DNA of 64,000 nt from Ctenosaura bakeri (taxonomy: Eukaryota > Chordata > Lepidosauria > Squamata > Iguanidae), in contig CAOLHI010001812.1 of the NCBI GenBank assembly GCA_948474755.1, forward strand, positions 434,001 to 498,000, read 5' to 3'. The notes beneath the pieces were generated by a model, which was not told where the DNA came from, ran no database searches, and saw nothing but the letters and a program-made list of their open reading frames with translations. The position numbers were made by a program, and so were the translations under genes. Positions 1 to 10,739 of the stretch are shown piece by piece. The number at the start of each line of letters is the position of its first letter. The first letter of the stretch is position 1.

Positions 1-791
1 CCCAAATGGAGTAGACAAATTCAGTCAGTTGTTGAATGGTAAGTAGATGCATAGGTAAATCCCACTGATTCAGTGGGTCTACTCTAGTGATGACTAGTCA
101 TAGGATTAAGGCCATGAGACCCACTAGATGCCACATTTAGATGAGATAATATGACTTTCTCAAAAACTAAGAAATAATCAGAAGAAAAACAAAGAACTTT
201 AGATGTTTTGGGACCCTGGAGAAATAGAAATAAAAATAATTCTAGTTTTTCCTCAAGGTCCACAGAGAGACCTGAGTACTACTTAATTTAGCATGTCATG
301 TCTGAAAATTATTTTTGAAAGAAACACCTTACCTTTTAAGGAATGCAGTATGAAACTACAATTAAAATGACTTGAAAGCAGCAGAGTATAGAATATTCTT
401 ATGATGTCATGACCTAAAGGGTGACAGCTATTGTAATTACAAGTAGCAGAACATAGCAGAGCAAATAGTAACTCCTTACATGCAGGAATAATTGCGAAAT
501 GGCAAGAGGTATTAGATTGCATAATAATCTCTCAAGGGAGCAAGGAAAACACTGCGGCTTCATTAAAGTCAGGTTCAAAAGCACTGAAGAATATAATAAC
601 GGAGAATGACGTTTTATGTAAAAGATATTGTCCAGTCAGTTTAATTAATTATGTAAGTGGTAGTGCTTTTAAGAAGGTAGGAAGAGCTAGGCCCAAAATA
701 TATAAATCTCTTGCTATGTTTCACCCATCTATGTGAACAACATATGCTGGGCAAGGACCTTTCATTGCCATGTCTCCCAAATCGCACTCGT

Positions 792-880
792 GCTCTCTCT
801 CTCTCTCCCCCTCTCCCTCCCTAGACACAGACGCACACGTGCATATGAACACACACACGGGGGGGTGAGTGAGTGAGTGT
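792..880. repeat. Compound (TC)n / (CA)n / (GTGA)n simple repeat
   Basis: A TCTC run is followed by CTCC, ACACAC and GAGTGAGTGAGTG stretches. Confidence 0.8.
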
Positions 881-1215
881 ATATGTACTGGGGCTGATGT
901 TTTAAAGTCTCGCTACACCATGTAGATTCTACTGAATTTCTGTCTTCATCTATTTCACCTCCTATTATCTAAATGAGGCCAGCCCAAGACGTTTTGCTTC
1001 TCTATTGGAGACAACGCGGGGTAAATTAACAATGGTTGTGGTGTCTAAATAAATTATAATGACCTTATTTGATGGTCTACTATATCTTCAGAATGGTTAT
1101 AATGGAATATTGCAATTACATTTAGGATAAACAATAATGTTCGTATGAGAAGAATTAGATATATGTCATACATATAATTGTTTCTTTAAGACAGTAGGAA
1201 TTGGGGATAAATAAA

Positions 1216-1276
1216 TATATGTATATATAGGTAGGTGTGTGTGTGTGTGTGTATGTATGTATGTGTATGTATGTGT
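1216..1276. repeat. (GT)n/(GTAT)n microsatellite
   Basis: TATGTATATATAGG is followed by a GT run and then GTAT units. Confidence 0.85.
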
Positions 1277-3034
1277 ACTTTAGCCGGAGAGATAGAACCA
1301 AATTTTCCATCACCCATAATCTTAGAAAAGGAAGTCACGGAGAGGTAAAGAAATTTGAAAAAGACCTAAATGAGTTTAAAAATAAACATTAAACACATGC
1401 CAGAGAACTATTTTTGAGGAATGGTTGATAAGGTGTAAGATAAAGATAACTTTGTTACAAGATTGGGTGTTTAGTTGACTGAGGGTGCTAATTGTATAAC
1501 TGCTAATTGAGAATGCATATTTTGTAACCTTTTATTACCATCTTCTTTTCTAATTTCTTTTTGTAACAAATGATTATAGATGTAAATGTAAGATACATCT
1601 TTTATCTATTTTTTCTTTCGATAATAAAAATATAATAATAAAAAACAAAACAAAATCAGCGGCCTGAGGCAGCTACCTCGTGTGGCTTACAGCTCGTCCT
1701 GTAGGCGGGTTGCTTTTCCTTGTCGAGTGATGCGTTTATCCTAATGTTATCCTTCCTCCTTCATGCCAAGCTGCTATTAACGGCACCAGTGCAAATCTAG
1801 TTGTTTGGTGTTTATCTGGCCAGTTGGCAATAATTTTTGACACCACAATTCTATGTTCTTTTCAGAACAAAACTTGCAAATGGCACAATTTTTTTTTACA
1901 TCATGAACTTTCAAGTTGTATTTATTAGCATAACTTATTCTTTGCACTAAATATGAGCTTTCTTTAGGCTGAATTTAATTCATTTTGAGGTTGACAGTTA
2001 TGATTACAGTTGAAAAACAAGTTCCATGTGCAATGGATTTACGTGGAAGCAAATGCAATGGTTTTAAGTTCAGTGAGTTTCTGCAGCTGAAACCTTATCT
2101 ACCATATAATCCTATGCACATCATCTACTTCTAAGTCTCATTATGTTCAATGGGGCCACTCCCAGGTTATGATCATATTCACACAAAATGAAAAGCCAAG
2201 ATACCAAAGAATCCTGATTTATTGTTGACAAGCAAGCCAGCCTGCTGGTGCACTGTACTCAGTTGTTATCTCTGTTTTAGTGATCATGATCTTACCAGGA
2301 GGAAAAAGAAAACCCTTAGCATTTAGAGCCATACTGGACTCCTGGTTTGTCAGTCTCCTAGTAAACCAGAGTCAGAGTCTGAAGCTGGTTTACAGTTTGT
2401 GGGGAGCAAAGCTGGGAGTTTGGACATAATACTACTGTTTTTCTTACAAGTGAGTTCCTGGTTGATAAAACTGCTACTGCTGTCAAGAATAGCCAAGCAG
2501 AAGCAATTCAGTAACATGCACCACTGTGCTCTTTATGAAGACTAGGGCAAGGATTCTCCTGAATCTGGTGGCTTCTTTAGCGTGAACTTGCCCATTGTGT
2601 ATGGGCTTGCAGGCCTATCGCCTTGGACCAGCAATTTGGTCTTGTGAATGTCTAAATTTTGTTGAGTTGCAAGTCCCATCAGCACTAGCCAATATACCCC
2701 TTGGTGAACATAATGAGAGGTTGCAATCCAAGAATATCTGGAGTACCACAGATTGCCCATTCCAATCTTTGATATATAACTGATAGTAGCTGTCTTTTTC
2801 AACCTCTGAAAAATTTAATAGATGAATTTCAGACCACAGTAATCAAGATTCTTCATCATCAGGCGATGGTTGAGATATGGGATTCTCTCAAGTGATTCTT
2901 TTCTTTATTATTCTCTTTTTCTTTTGTTTTTTTTTCTTCCTGAGGAAAGTATAAAAGGTTTAAAAAGAAGAATCATTATATCTTGAAATAGTTGTAAAAG
3001 TTCCAGATATCTTTGCTCTGAAATAATTTACTTC

Positions 3035-3192
3035 TTGTTATTGCTGTTTGCCTTCAAGTCCTTTCCAACTGATGGTGACCCTATCATGGAGTTTTCTTGA
3101 CAAGACTTGTTGAGAAGGGGTTTGCTTTTGCCTTTGTCTCAGGCTGAAGTGGTGCGATTCACCCAAGGTTATTTCCTACTCCCAGAAAGTCT
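3035..3192 (-). mobile_element. tRNA-derived (Sauria-type) SINE, head missing
   Basis: The plus strand shows TTGCCTTCAAGTCCTTTCCA, GGTGACCCTATCATGGAGTT and CTTGACAAGACTTGTT, the complement of the SINE 3' half. Confidence 0.7.
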
Positions 3193-3412
3193 TTTTGGTG
3201 GTGGTGTTTTAATTGATGTGAAATTTCCAAAACCTGCATTTCCTGCTTGATTTTTCTCCCCCGTTCTCATTTTGGAACTGAAAGCTTATATGTGGAGGTA
3301 GAATGTAAATAGTTTGTGAACAGCTTGTCTAAACATGCATTGCTGGCTTATGTAACCATGAAATCCTCCCAAGAGACAAGCGCCTTGTCACAATAATGAG
3401 ACAGCACAGTAG

Positions 3413-3570
3413 AGAAGGGCTGTAGTTCAGTGGAAGAGCACAGGCTTTGCATGCAAAAGGACCCAGGTTCAGTTCCAAACATGTCCAGATAGGACTGAAA
3501 CCTCTGCCAACCAACGTAAGTAATACAGAAGGACCAATGGCCTGACTCAATAAAAGTCAACTCCTATCTT
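3413..3570 (+). mobile_element. tRNA-Ala-like SINE (second tRNA-derived family)
   Basis: GGGCTGTAGTTCAGTGGAAG (A box) and GGTTCAGTTCC (B box) flank a CTTTGCATGCA anticodon-loop-like stretch, resembling tRNA-Ala(TGC). It continues into the body CCAATGGCCTGACTCAATAA. The cloverleaf is degraded, so it is not a functional tRNA gene. Confidence 0.7.
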
Positions 3571-3635
3571 CTGTTCAGAAACAGAAAGACCAGTTGCAAG
3601 GGAAAACAGTCTGTGTTTGGTGGTGGTGGTATTTT

Positions 3636-3687
3636 ATATGTATGTATGTATGTATACACACACACACACACATACATATATATATAA
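3636..3687. repeat. (TGTA)n/(CA)n/(TA)n microsatellite
   Basis: GTATGTATGTATGTATACAC passes into CACACA and then TATATATA. Confidence 0.85.
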
Positions 3688-3969
3688 AATTCTCCTGCCT
3701 CTTCCCAAAGCTGAAACTTCAATAGTTTAAAAGTTGTCTAAAGAATGACTATAGCGGTTTGCCTCCATCAGATGTTGAAAGTTATACCAAGATTGTAATT
3801 TTCTGCCCAATGTACATCATACATTGAACTTTTGAGATGATAATATATAAATTATTTAAAGTACAAATCTTTACAGGTTGGTCCTGTATTGAGTGTGTAG
3901 TACCTGCTGAGCTTGCAAGCATCACATTTTGGGACTATAGCTTCCTCTAGTCATGGATGGGGACTTTTG

Positions 3970-4142
3970 ATAGTTTTAAGTGGTTTGACCCTAGAGACTA
4001 GGGTTTGATTCCCCACTTGGCCATGGAAACCCACTGGGTGACCTTGGGCATATCACACACTCTCAGCCCCAGAAGACTCCATGATAGATTTGCCTTAGGG
4101 TCATCATAAGTTGGAAACAACTTGGAGGCACACAACAACAAA
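3970..4142 (+). mobile_element. tRNA-derived (Sauria-type) SINE, 5'-truncated
   Basis: It shares GGTTTGATTCCCCACTTGGC, CCATGGAAACCCACTGGGTG and the 3' end GGAGGCACACAACAACAA with the other copies. The tRNA-like A box is degraded. Confidence 0.8.
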
Positions 4143-4249
4143 TCCAAGCATTAACTTTTCCAAGCTGTTATTATATGTAGAGATGTGAAGGCTGAAAAAC
4201 AAATGAGGTGACTTCATGCCTCTCCCCAGCCTTTTTTTTCTTGGAAAAT

Positions 4250-4395
4250 TGAAAATTATTCATTCATTTATTGATTTTTGCACTTTCACTGTACATGGTG
4301 CTTTACAAGTTAAGAAACAACAAAGCAGTTCCCTGCCCCCAGGCTTATAGTCTAATCAACACATGACACAAAAGGAAGAGGGGATTGCAGTGTGG
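4250..4395. repeat. Probable dispersed repeat fragment
   Basis: CATGGTGCTTTACAAGTTAA, CAGTTCCCTGCCCCCAGGCT and ACACATGACACAAAAGGAAG recall a common reptile repeat. The family is not identified. Confidence 0.35.
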
Positions 4396-5267
4396 GAGAG
4401 GATTAAATCCATCGGAAACTGCCTCTTCCTCTCTCCTGCCAAGACCAGGACAGTGACAGGCTGGAAGGAGGGCCTTTCATCTGTTTTTGGGCCAATGCAT
4501 GATGGAGCTTAACCTGCTGCTTCTTCTCTCCTTCCTTGGCCACGGCAGTGGCTGTTGAGATGGAGGGAGTGATTTTCATCTGCTTCTAGGTTTATGCCTG
4601 ATGCAGCTGTGCCTGCCTCTTGGATTATGGAATGGATTGTAGAATATTTTATTTTTAGAATGAGGAATATAATATTTAACACAAGGCATTTCTATATTTA
4701 CTCCTCCCACTTTATTTATGAAAATTACCTAGCAGGTAGACTTTTATATAAGACTATGGACAGTATTTAACATTGTTGCAATTCCTGGTCTTGATTTGTG
4801 GTTTTGATTTCTGGTCTCAGTTTCTTTTCTGTTCCTTTTAAGAGGATGAATGTTTTCTGTCTGCTTGGCACTACAGAGGACTAGAGGAGGCAAAATAATT
4901 GTTTGCCAGTGTTGATGGTTTCTGATCCCCCCCCCTTTTATCTCATAAACTGGCAAATGCAATGAGGTTCCTTATATTTCAGGGATTCTTTTGCAGTTCA
5001 GGACCTTATATCTCCATTTGTAGCAATGAAAGTTTAAAAAGTAAATTCAGTTTGTAATTATTTTCTGAATGAACTGTACTTTTCATATATGAAACATGAT
5101 AGTATTAGTGAAAACAAGTTAAAACATAAAATGTATTAGGTGCCCAAAGGGTCAAAATAATTTTCAACCTGTAGATGGTGCTAATATTGCTTGAGCCTCA
5201 GAGATTGTTTTATAAATCTAAATTAACTTCCTATGCATGTTAGGGTGGACAAGGACCTTAAGGAGTA

Positions 5268-5632
5268 CAGTCATCCCTCCACATTCGCTAGGGTTGGGGC
5301 ACAAGACCCCTATGAAATTGAAAAAAATATAACTCTGGTCCCTCAACCATATTTAACACAAAAAATATGATCACCATTATTCAATCCACCATGGATTACT
5401 TTGAGGCATCAGAGTTCCTTCACAAGGCAGCAGTGGGTGGCTGGGGGGGCTTACTGCCACCTCCACTGATGCCCCACACCATTTTTAAGAGGGAATTACA
5501 AGCCTTGTTTGCAGTTTCTCAGTCTCACGAGGCTTGCAGTTCCTATTAAAAATGTCAGCAGAGGTGACATAAAATAATCTGTGAATAATCAAATCCACAA
5601 AAATGAAACTCACAAATGTGGAGGGCTGACTG
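5268..5632. mobile_element. Tigger/mariner-type MITE (365 bp)
   Basis: Termini CAGTCATCCCTCCACATTCG and CACAAATGTGGAGGGCTGACTG are inverted repeats, flanked by TA at 5266-5267 and 5633-5634. The internal GTGAATAATCAAATCCACAA motif is typical of pogo/Tigger MITEs. No transposase is present. Confidence 0.82.
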
Positions 5633-6432
5633 TACTTGTAAATTGTCCAAAGTGCACACCTAAAATGTGAAGAGCGAATGCATTCATAAAGAAATTTTTG
5701 TTCTGTCATGCTCTCGTTCCCTCTCCCTCTCCCTCTGTGGATTCCCATTTTCATATCCCACAGTGTTCATGAAGGCCTTGTGCTCTTTCATTTTGAGTTT
5801 CTCAAGGTTGATCAAAGAAAGGCCTGCTCACTAAAGGAAATATTTCTTCATCTGAGTTGTGGAGAATGCCTACAGATAAACAGATGATAGAGTATTTGGA
5901 CCTTTATCCTTTTTGATTAGTTAACTGTGCCTATCAGAGCTACTGTTAAATTTTCCTTTAAAATTGGATTTAACTTTTTTTTTTAACCTGACAACTTTGT
6001 TATATCTTCACAGGGGACTTTTGCCTTGTCACTCTGTACATTCTATACTCAATTTCTTACCCTTATAATAAATATAACTCCTTATAGTTTGTGTTTGTGT
6101 GCACATTATTAAAAAGAACCTCTAATTTTAAATTGTGTACTTAGTTGCTTGGTTTTCACTGCCATACTCTGAGCTTGGCCTAGGACCCTAGGAACAGAGA
6201 TACATAATATAGAGCCCACATTTGTCAATTTAATTTCTTAAAGTTGCTCTAAGGGGAGCAAATAATGCCACATAAGTAAAATAATGGAGTTTGTACACTT
6301 GTGCCCCCTTTTGCCTGTGTGCTTGTTTAAAAGTTCAATCATAACATTGTTGTACTGGTGTTATACTCCACTGAAGCCGTCTTCTGATATTTCTGCAAGG
6401 ATGTGCAAATGGTATCCCATTTTTTCGTCACA

Positions 6433-6565
6433 ACAATCCTATGAGACGGTTAGGCTGAGAATAAAGTGAATTGTCCAAGATTAAGCTTCATGGCTGACTG
6501 AGGTTTCGAACTCATATCTGCTTGTTCTAATCCAACACTCAGATTTTCACATCCTTCTAAATACC
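6433..6565 (-). mobile_element. tRNA-derived SINE fragment (third family)
   Basis: CACAACAATCCTATGAGACG, GGTTAGGCTGAGAATAAAGT and GCTTCATGGCTGACTGAGGT are the complement of the element at 46838. Confidence 0.6.
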
Positions 6566-7404
6566 TCAGTTCCTGTGTACCAGAAGGCAAGAATGTGATT
6601 TCCATCTTAGGCTGACCTATTGCAAAGGAGTAGAGGATTGCTGTAGGAAGGGGTTTTACCACATTTAGCTGCACTTGCTGAAATTCCTTTTTACGTTAAG
6701 TGCAGTAGAAGTTTGCAGCAGCTTAAGGGCAGAAGTTATTTTTGTGACTGTAGAAGAATGGTTAAGCAATTAGAGCAAGGCATGATTTAGCAATGCATGA
6801 ATTTCAAAACCCAAATGCTTCATGCTGTGTAGAATGATGCATTAAATTTAAAAAATACCCAATCCATAATGCACACAGAGATATCATATAACTATTTGTA
6901 CTTTAGACACAGAGAGATCATATAAGTATTTGCACATTAGTTGTCATTTCCACAATACCAAAATGTTCAGAATGTCACAATCCAGCATATTGTATTTCAG
7001 ATTCCAGCAAAAATGAAAAACAGTGGGGTGGCTGTGAAATACTATTGGTGAACACTAGCAACCTGTACATGCATTCTATATCTATAAAATGGGCACAGTT
7101 GGAAGGTATGTATTGGCTTCCAAGAGAGAGAAAGTGTAGGAAGTGCAGCACCTTTTCTATTGCCAGCTCCTGCCCCCACCACCATTATGCAATGTTTAAG
7201 TATTCAGAAGGAAGTCAAGTGTTACATAATGTCACACCACACAGGTACCAAATCTAAACCAGTATGTATCATGACACCTTGATTGGGACCAACAAGAAAT
7301 AGTAAAATGATGGTCTAGCTCTTGGTTTTCACAGATTTCTGCCTCAAATTCAAAGTTAAAAAAAACAACAACAGAGAAGGAGATGTTGGCATAAAGTACA
7401 GGTG

Positions 7405-7545
7405 AGAGATTTGTGGTCCTCTGGATATTGTTTAACTATGACTCCTGTCAGCCTTCCCTTAGCCTGTGGTCAGGGATAATGGAAATTACAGTCCAGAAAT
7501 ATCAAGACTGCACAAGTTTAGGACCACTTGTAGCTTAAATGCGGG
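7405..7545. mobile_element. Small hairpin MITE (second palindromic family), decayed
   Basis: GTGGTCCTCTGGATATTGTT and GGAAATTACAGTCCAGAAAT resemble the arms. It lies just left of the solo LTR. A similar decayed trace is visible at 2630-2775, at 31462-31580 and at 8950-9010. Confidence 0.4.
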
Positions 7546-7633
7546 AACATTTTGGAAAGTCTGATATTTGGAGTATGGAGTAAGAAGTTAGAAGATACTT
7601 AGATGATGTGGCAAGCAATTAAAAAAGGGAAGT

Positions 7634-8467
7634 TGTTATTTCAGCCATGGCACCCTCAGTGAGGACCCCCAGATATCCTTTTGATATCATTTAATTTGGT
7701 CTTAGCTGGACTGGCTTGCGATTACCTCATCTCACGTGTTCGCAAAGTTCTCCGGATAAGCACGGACAGAGAAGCGGCCGTTAATGGTTTACATTCCATT
7801 TCTCTTTGTAGCCAGCAACCCAAAACTCGCCCGAAGCTTTAGGGAACTTCCCGGCACAGACTTCTCAATAGCCACGTGGCTCTCAGGCAAACTACTCTTG
7901 TGAGTTGGGCCATTAACGTTTCGGCCAAAGGTATTGTTTTTACATGCAAATCTCATCACGAGAAACCTGACCTCACCAAATCCTTTTGTCCAGCACCAAA
8001 ACCTCTTTTGTTCTCCTTTGGGACTGCCATAGCCGAAAGGTACGATCTTCCCTATAAAAACCCTCACTTTTAACCGATCCTCGGATCACCTTTGACTGCC
8101 ATCCCGCCCTGCCGTTGGTGTGTTTAAGGGACTCCCCTCAGCGCCCCACGCTGAGTTTCCTTCCTCGAATCTCCAACCTCTCCCCAGGACTACGGAACAG
8201 GTCGTATTGCCTCTCCCTGCAACTCTCTTTCTTTTCTAAGCTAGTTAGTTTGTGTTTGTCTTCTGTGTTTTGTTCTTAATAAAGAATTGTTTGTTATTTG
8301 GAACCACCTTGTCTAACCTGACGCTGTAGACATAGGGTGAAAGATCTCGCTTCGTTGCCCTGTTCTCGCTAGCAAAAACAGTGCTCTGAGTCTAATTTCC
8401 CCATCTTGGTATTTTCAATTGGCAAAGCTGGGCGCCCCTTGCGGGACCCCCAATTTTCAGGGTAACA
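7634..8467 (+). mobile_element. Solo LTR of an endogenous-retrovirus-like element (834 bp)
   Basis: The LTR starts TGTTAT and ends GTAACA, an inverted terminal match. It is flanked by the 4-bp direct repeat AAGT at 7630-7633 and 8468-8471. TATAAAA at 8053-8059 and AATAAA at 8278-8283, followed by a GT/T-rich stretch, give a U3-R-U5 order on the plus strand. No gag, pol or env sequence and no second LTR are adjacent, so internal recombination probably removed the provirus. A 4-bp duplication fits class I (gammaretrovirus-like) ERVs. The sequence is distinctly richer in CpG than its flanks, which suggests a fairly young insertion. Confidence 0.87.
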
Positions 8468-9204
8468 AAGTGATGAAAGACTGCAATGGATACACACTTG
8501 AGTTCATACCAAAACATTGTTGTTTAGCACTCAGCAGAAAAACAGATGTTACAATCTGATAGAACATTATGAGTTTTAGATGTAGAAGTAATCCCCGTTT
8601 AACTGACTGGAATTCAGATGGATAGCGCCTCTTGTTGGTTAGTAATTACCAGGACAGAAGGAAGGATAGTGGGCTGAAACAAAGAAGATTGAAAATATAC
8701 TAAGGGATCGATTTCACCAGCATGTGTCTGACTGGGATGACATACATTAGACAGAGTCAAGATGTGTTTATGTCTGCAAACATGTGCCTTGTTGTGGTGT
8801 TCACTTGGATGTGCTTATGTTCTATTAAATTAGAATGTCTCCAATCATTGTTTCATCTTAAATTATTTTGATTTAGGAAGTTTATTTGTTGTTTGCAATA
8901 GCCTACTGGGAGCCTTGCAAATTAGCAGCACAGACATTAGATCAAAGTTTGACAACATCTTGCCTCCACAAAGGATGCTGGACTGCAACTCCAATCAACC
9001 CTAGCTAGCCTAAGCTATGGTGAGAGACAAGGAGAAAGCAGTCCAACATCTAATATCAAGGGTCATAAATAACCCACAGCCAAATTAGACTTAGTGGTGG
9101 CTGGTGGCTTCCATATCAGCCCACCTGCTCTGGGTTCTAACTTTAAAGAATTATCCAGCATGCTTTTCCTATTTTGCATGATTCACAGCCTAATTTAGAG
9201 TGTT

Positions 9205-9600
9205 GGAAATCCAAGGTCTAGTCCCTGCTGAGCCGTGAAGTTTACAGAGTAACCTTGAATGCATCTCTCTTTCCCTCATAGCACATTGATGTGGAATGCA
9301 CCAGCTTTCAGTGACTAGATGCTCAACAGGATGACATGGGTAATTGGTTTTAAAATATATGCTTCACAGTATAATATATCTGACATAACTGACTGCCTCA
9401 CACCCTGTGTATTCTCTTGGACAAAATCACCATAATGTGGTATGCTAGTTAAAAATGTTTGACCAGTACTGAAGAGGATTAAATCTCCACTTAATTACAA
9501 AGGTAGTCTGTCCATCAACCTATCTTCCCTCACAGGGTTCTTATGGAAATAAAATGGGGGAAGTCTTGAGCTCCTTGGAAGAAAGGAGAGGATGTTAATG
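9205..9600 (+). mobile_element. tRNA-derived SINE fragment(s) (third family), decayed or interrupted
   Basis: TCCAAGGTCTAGTCCCTGCT and GAGTAACCTTGAATGCATCT resemble the head. CCTCACAGGGTTCTTATGGA and CTTGAGCTCCTTGGAAGAAA resemble the tail. About 250 bp of other sequence lies between them. Confidence 0.45.
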
Positions 9601-9729
9601 TAATAAAATTAGTCTTGCAACCATTAGAAGGCTCTTTCAGGGAAGCAAGATGGTCATATTCTGACCGGATTGGGGGTTCTTCTGACTTTTAGAAAAATAC
9701 AGTTTTAAAATTAATTCATGCTTTAGAAT

Positions 9730-9840
9730 TTGGATAATGTGTGTGGTAGGCTATATTTCAGAGGAAGGAACTGGCAAAAGCACTTTTGAGTTGCCTTGCT
9801 TAAGAAAATCTTATGAAATAAGTCACAGACCTACCATATA
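9730..9840 (+). mobile_element. 5S rRNA-derived SINE, 3' part only
   Basis: GGCTATATTTCAGAGGAAGG, AACTGGCAAAAGCACTTTTG and AGAAAATCTTATGAAATAAG match the 3' half of the family; the 5S head is missing. Confidence 0.6.
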
Positions 9841-10054
9841 TATTTTAAAATGGAGGGTTAAACTGTAGAGATAAACTTCTGTTCTTTGGAAGGCCTGTAC
9901 ATCTTATAGATAGAACTATCTAACTTCTTTCCACAGGAATCCCAGTTTGCTACAAACGGGCTGTTGTTGTAAAGCTTGTTGTTGTTTTCATCTATCCCTT
10001 CTTTCCTCTGTTGGGCTAAAGGCAGCATACATGACTCCTTTTCTCCCCAGTTTA

Positions 10055-10175
10055 CCTTTAACCATAACCCTATGTGGTGGGATCAGGCTGAGAGAGAGAG
10101 TGACCAACTCTCAAGTTCACCTAGTAACTTTCATAGCTTTGTGGAGACTAGCAGCTGGATTTCTCATCCCAGCCT
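10055..10175 (-). mobile_element. tRNA-derived SINE fragment (third family), decayed
   Basis: CATAACCCTATGTGGTGGGA, TCAGGCTGAGAGAGAGAGTG and ACCTAGTAACTTTCATAGCT follow the same order as at 6433, with more substitutions. Confidence 0.5.
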
Positions 10176-10351
10176 TCTATGTCTGGGGTGGGAACCATGC
10201 ACCTCTCCAGATACAATTTGCAAGCATTTTTCAGCATTGCTTATGCTGGCTGAAGCTGTGGAGAGTTGCAGACCAACAACATTTGAGGATGTCACATAAT
10301 TCCCATTTCTGATTTACCCACTATACCACATTGGTTCTCAGTTCTTCAGTG

Positions 10352-10732
10352 CTTAGTTATCTTGGCATCTATGAACATCCCTAGGTTCTAAGTGAATTTT
10401 GCACCTCTTTCAAAAAAAGAGAGAGGGTGTTTTTAAAAAGAGTTTTGTAAGAAAGAGGTGCCATCAACATCTGCTGTATCTGTTCTGCAGGGCCACAAGC
10501 TGGTGATACTTGGAATGGATGCAACACTGACTGGTGGCTTCTATATCTATGAGGCAGGGCACCATCCACTCTTACCACTGGTTGTGCTGAGTTGCAGTCC
10601 AGCAACCCCTGTGGGGACACCAAGTTGCTGATATCCATGCCTCTCATTTGCCAGGCTCCCAATAAACTGCCTAGTTATCTATCATGTCTACAAACAACCC
10701 TGGATTCTAAATGAATTTTGCACCTCTCTTTT
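10352..10732. repeat. Direct repeat pair (about 62 bp) flanking 257 bp
   Basis: The unit at 10352-10412 and the unit at 10670-10732 share AGTTATCT, ACAA/ATCCCT and GAATTTTGCACCTCTTT in the same order. Between them lies sequence with TGCTGAGTTGCAGTCCAGCA that resembles the second hairpin MITE family. Confidence 0.5.
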
Positions 10733-10739
10733 TTTGTAA

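Larger units (their letters stand above)
1..2600. other. Unique AT-rich DNA, no gene seen
   Basis: Apart from the simple repeats at 792 and 1216 I recognise nothing. The stretch 1780-2100 is repeat-free, with long AT-rich unique sequence (for example GGAAGCAAATGCAATGG), and could be conserved noncoding DNA; this is only an impression. Confidence 0.5.

Noticed and set aside
3413..3490. tRNA-Ala gene
   Set aside because: A and B boxes are present, but the stems do not pair well and the sequence continues into a SINE body.
7789..8073. Open frames within the LTR at 7634
   Set aside because: They lie in the U3 region on both strands and match no protein. LTR structure explains the locus.
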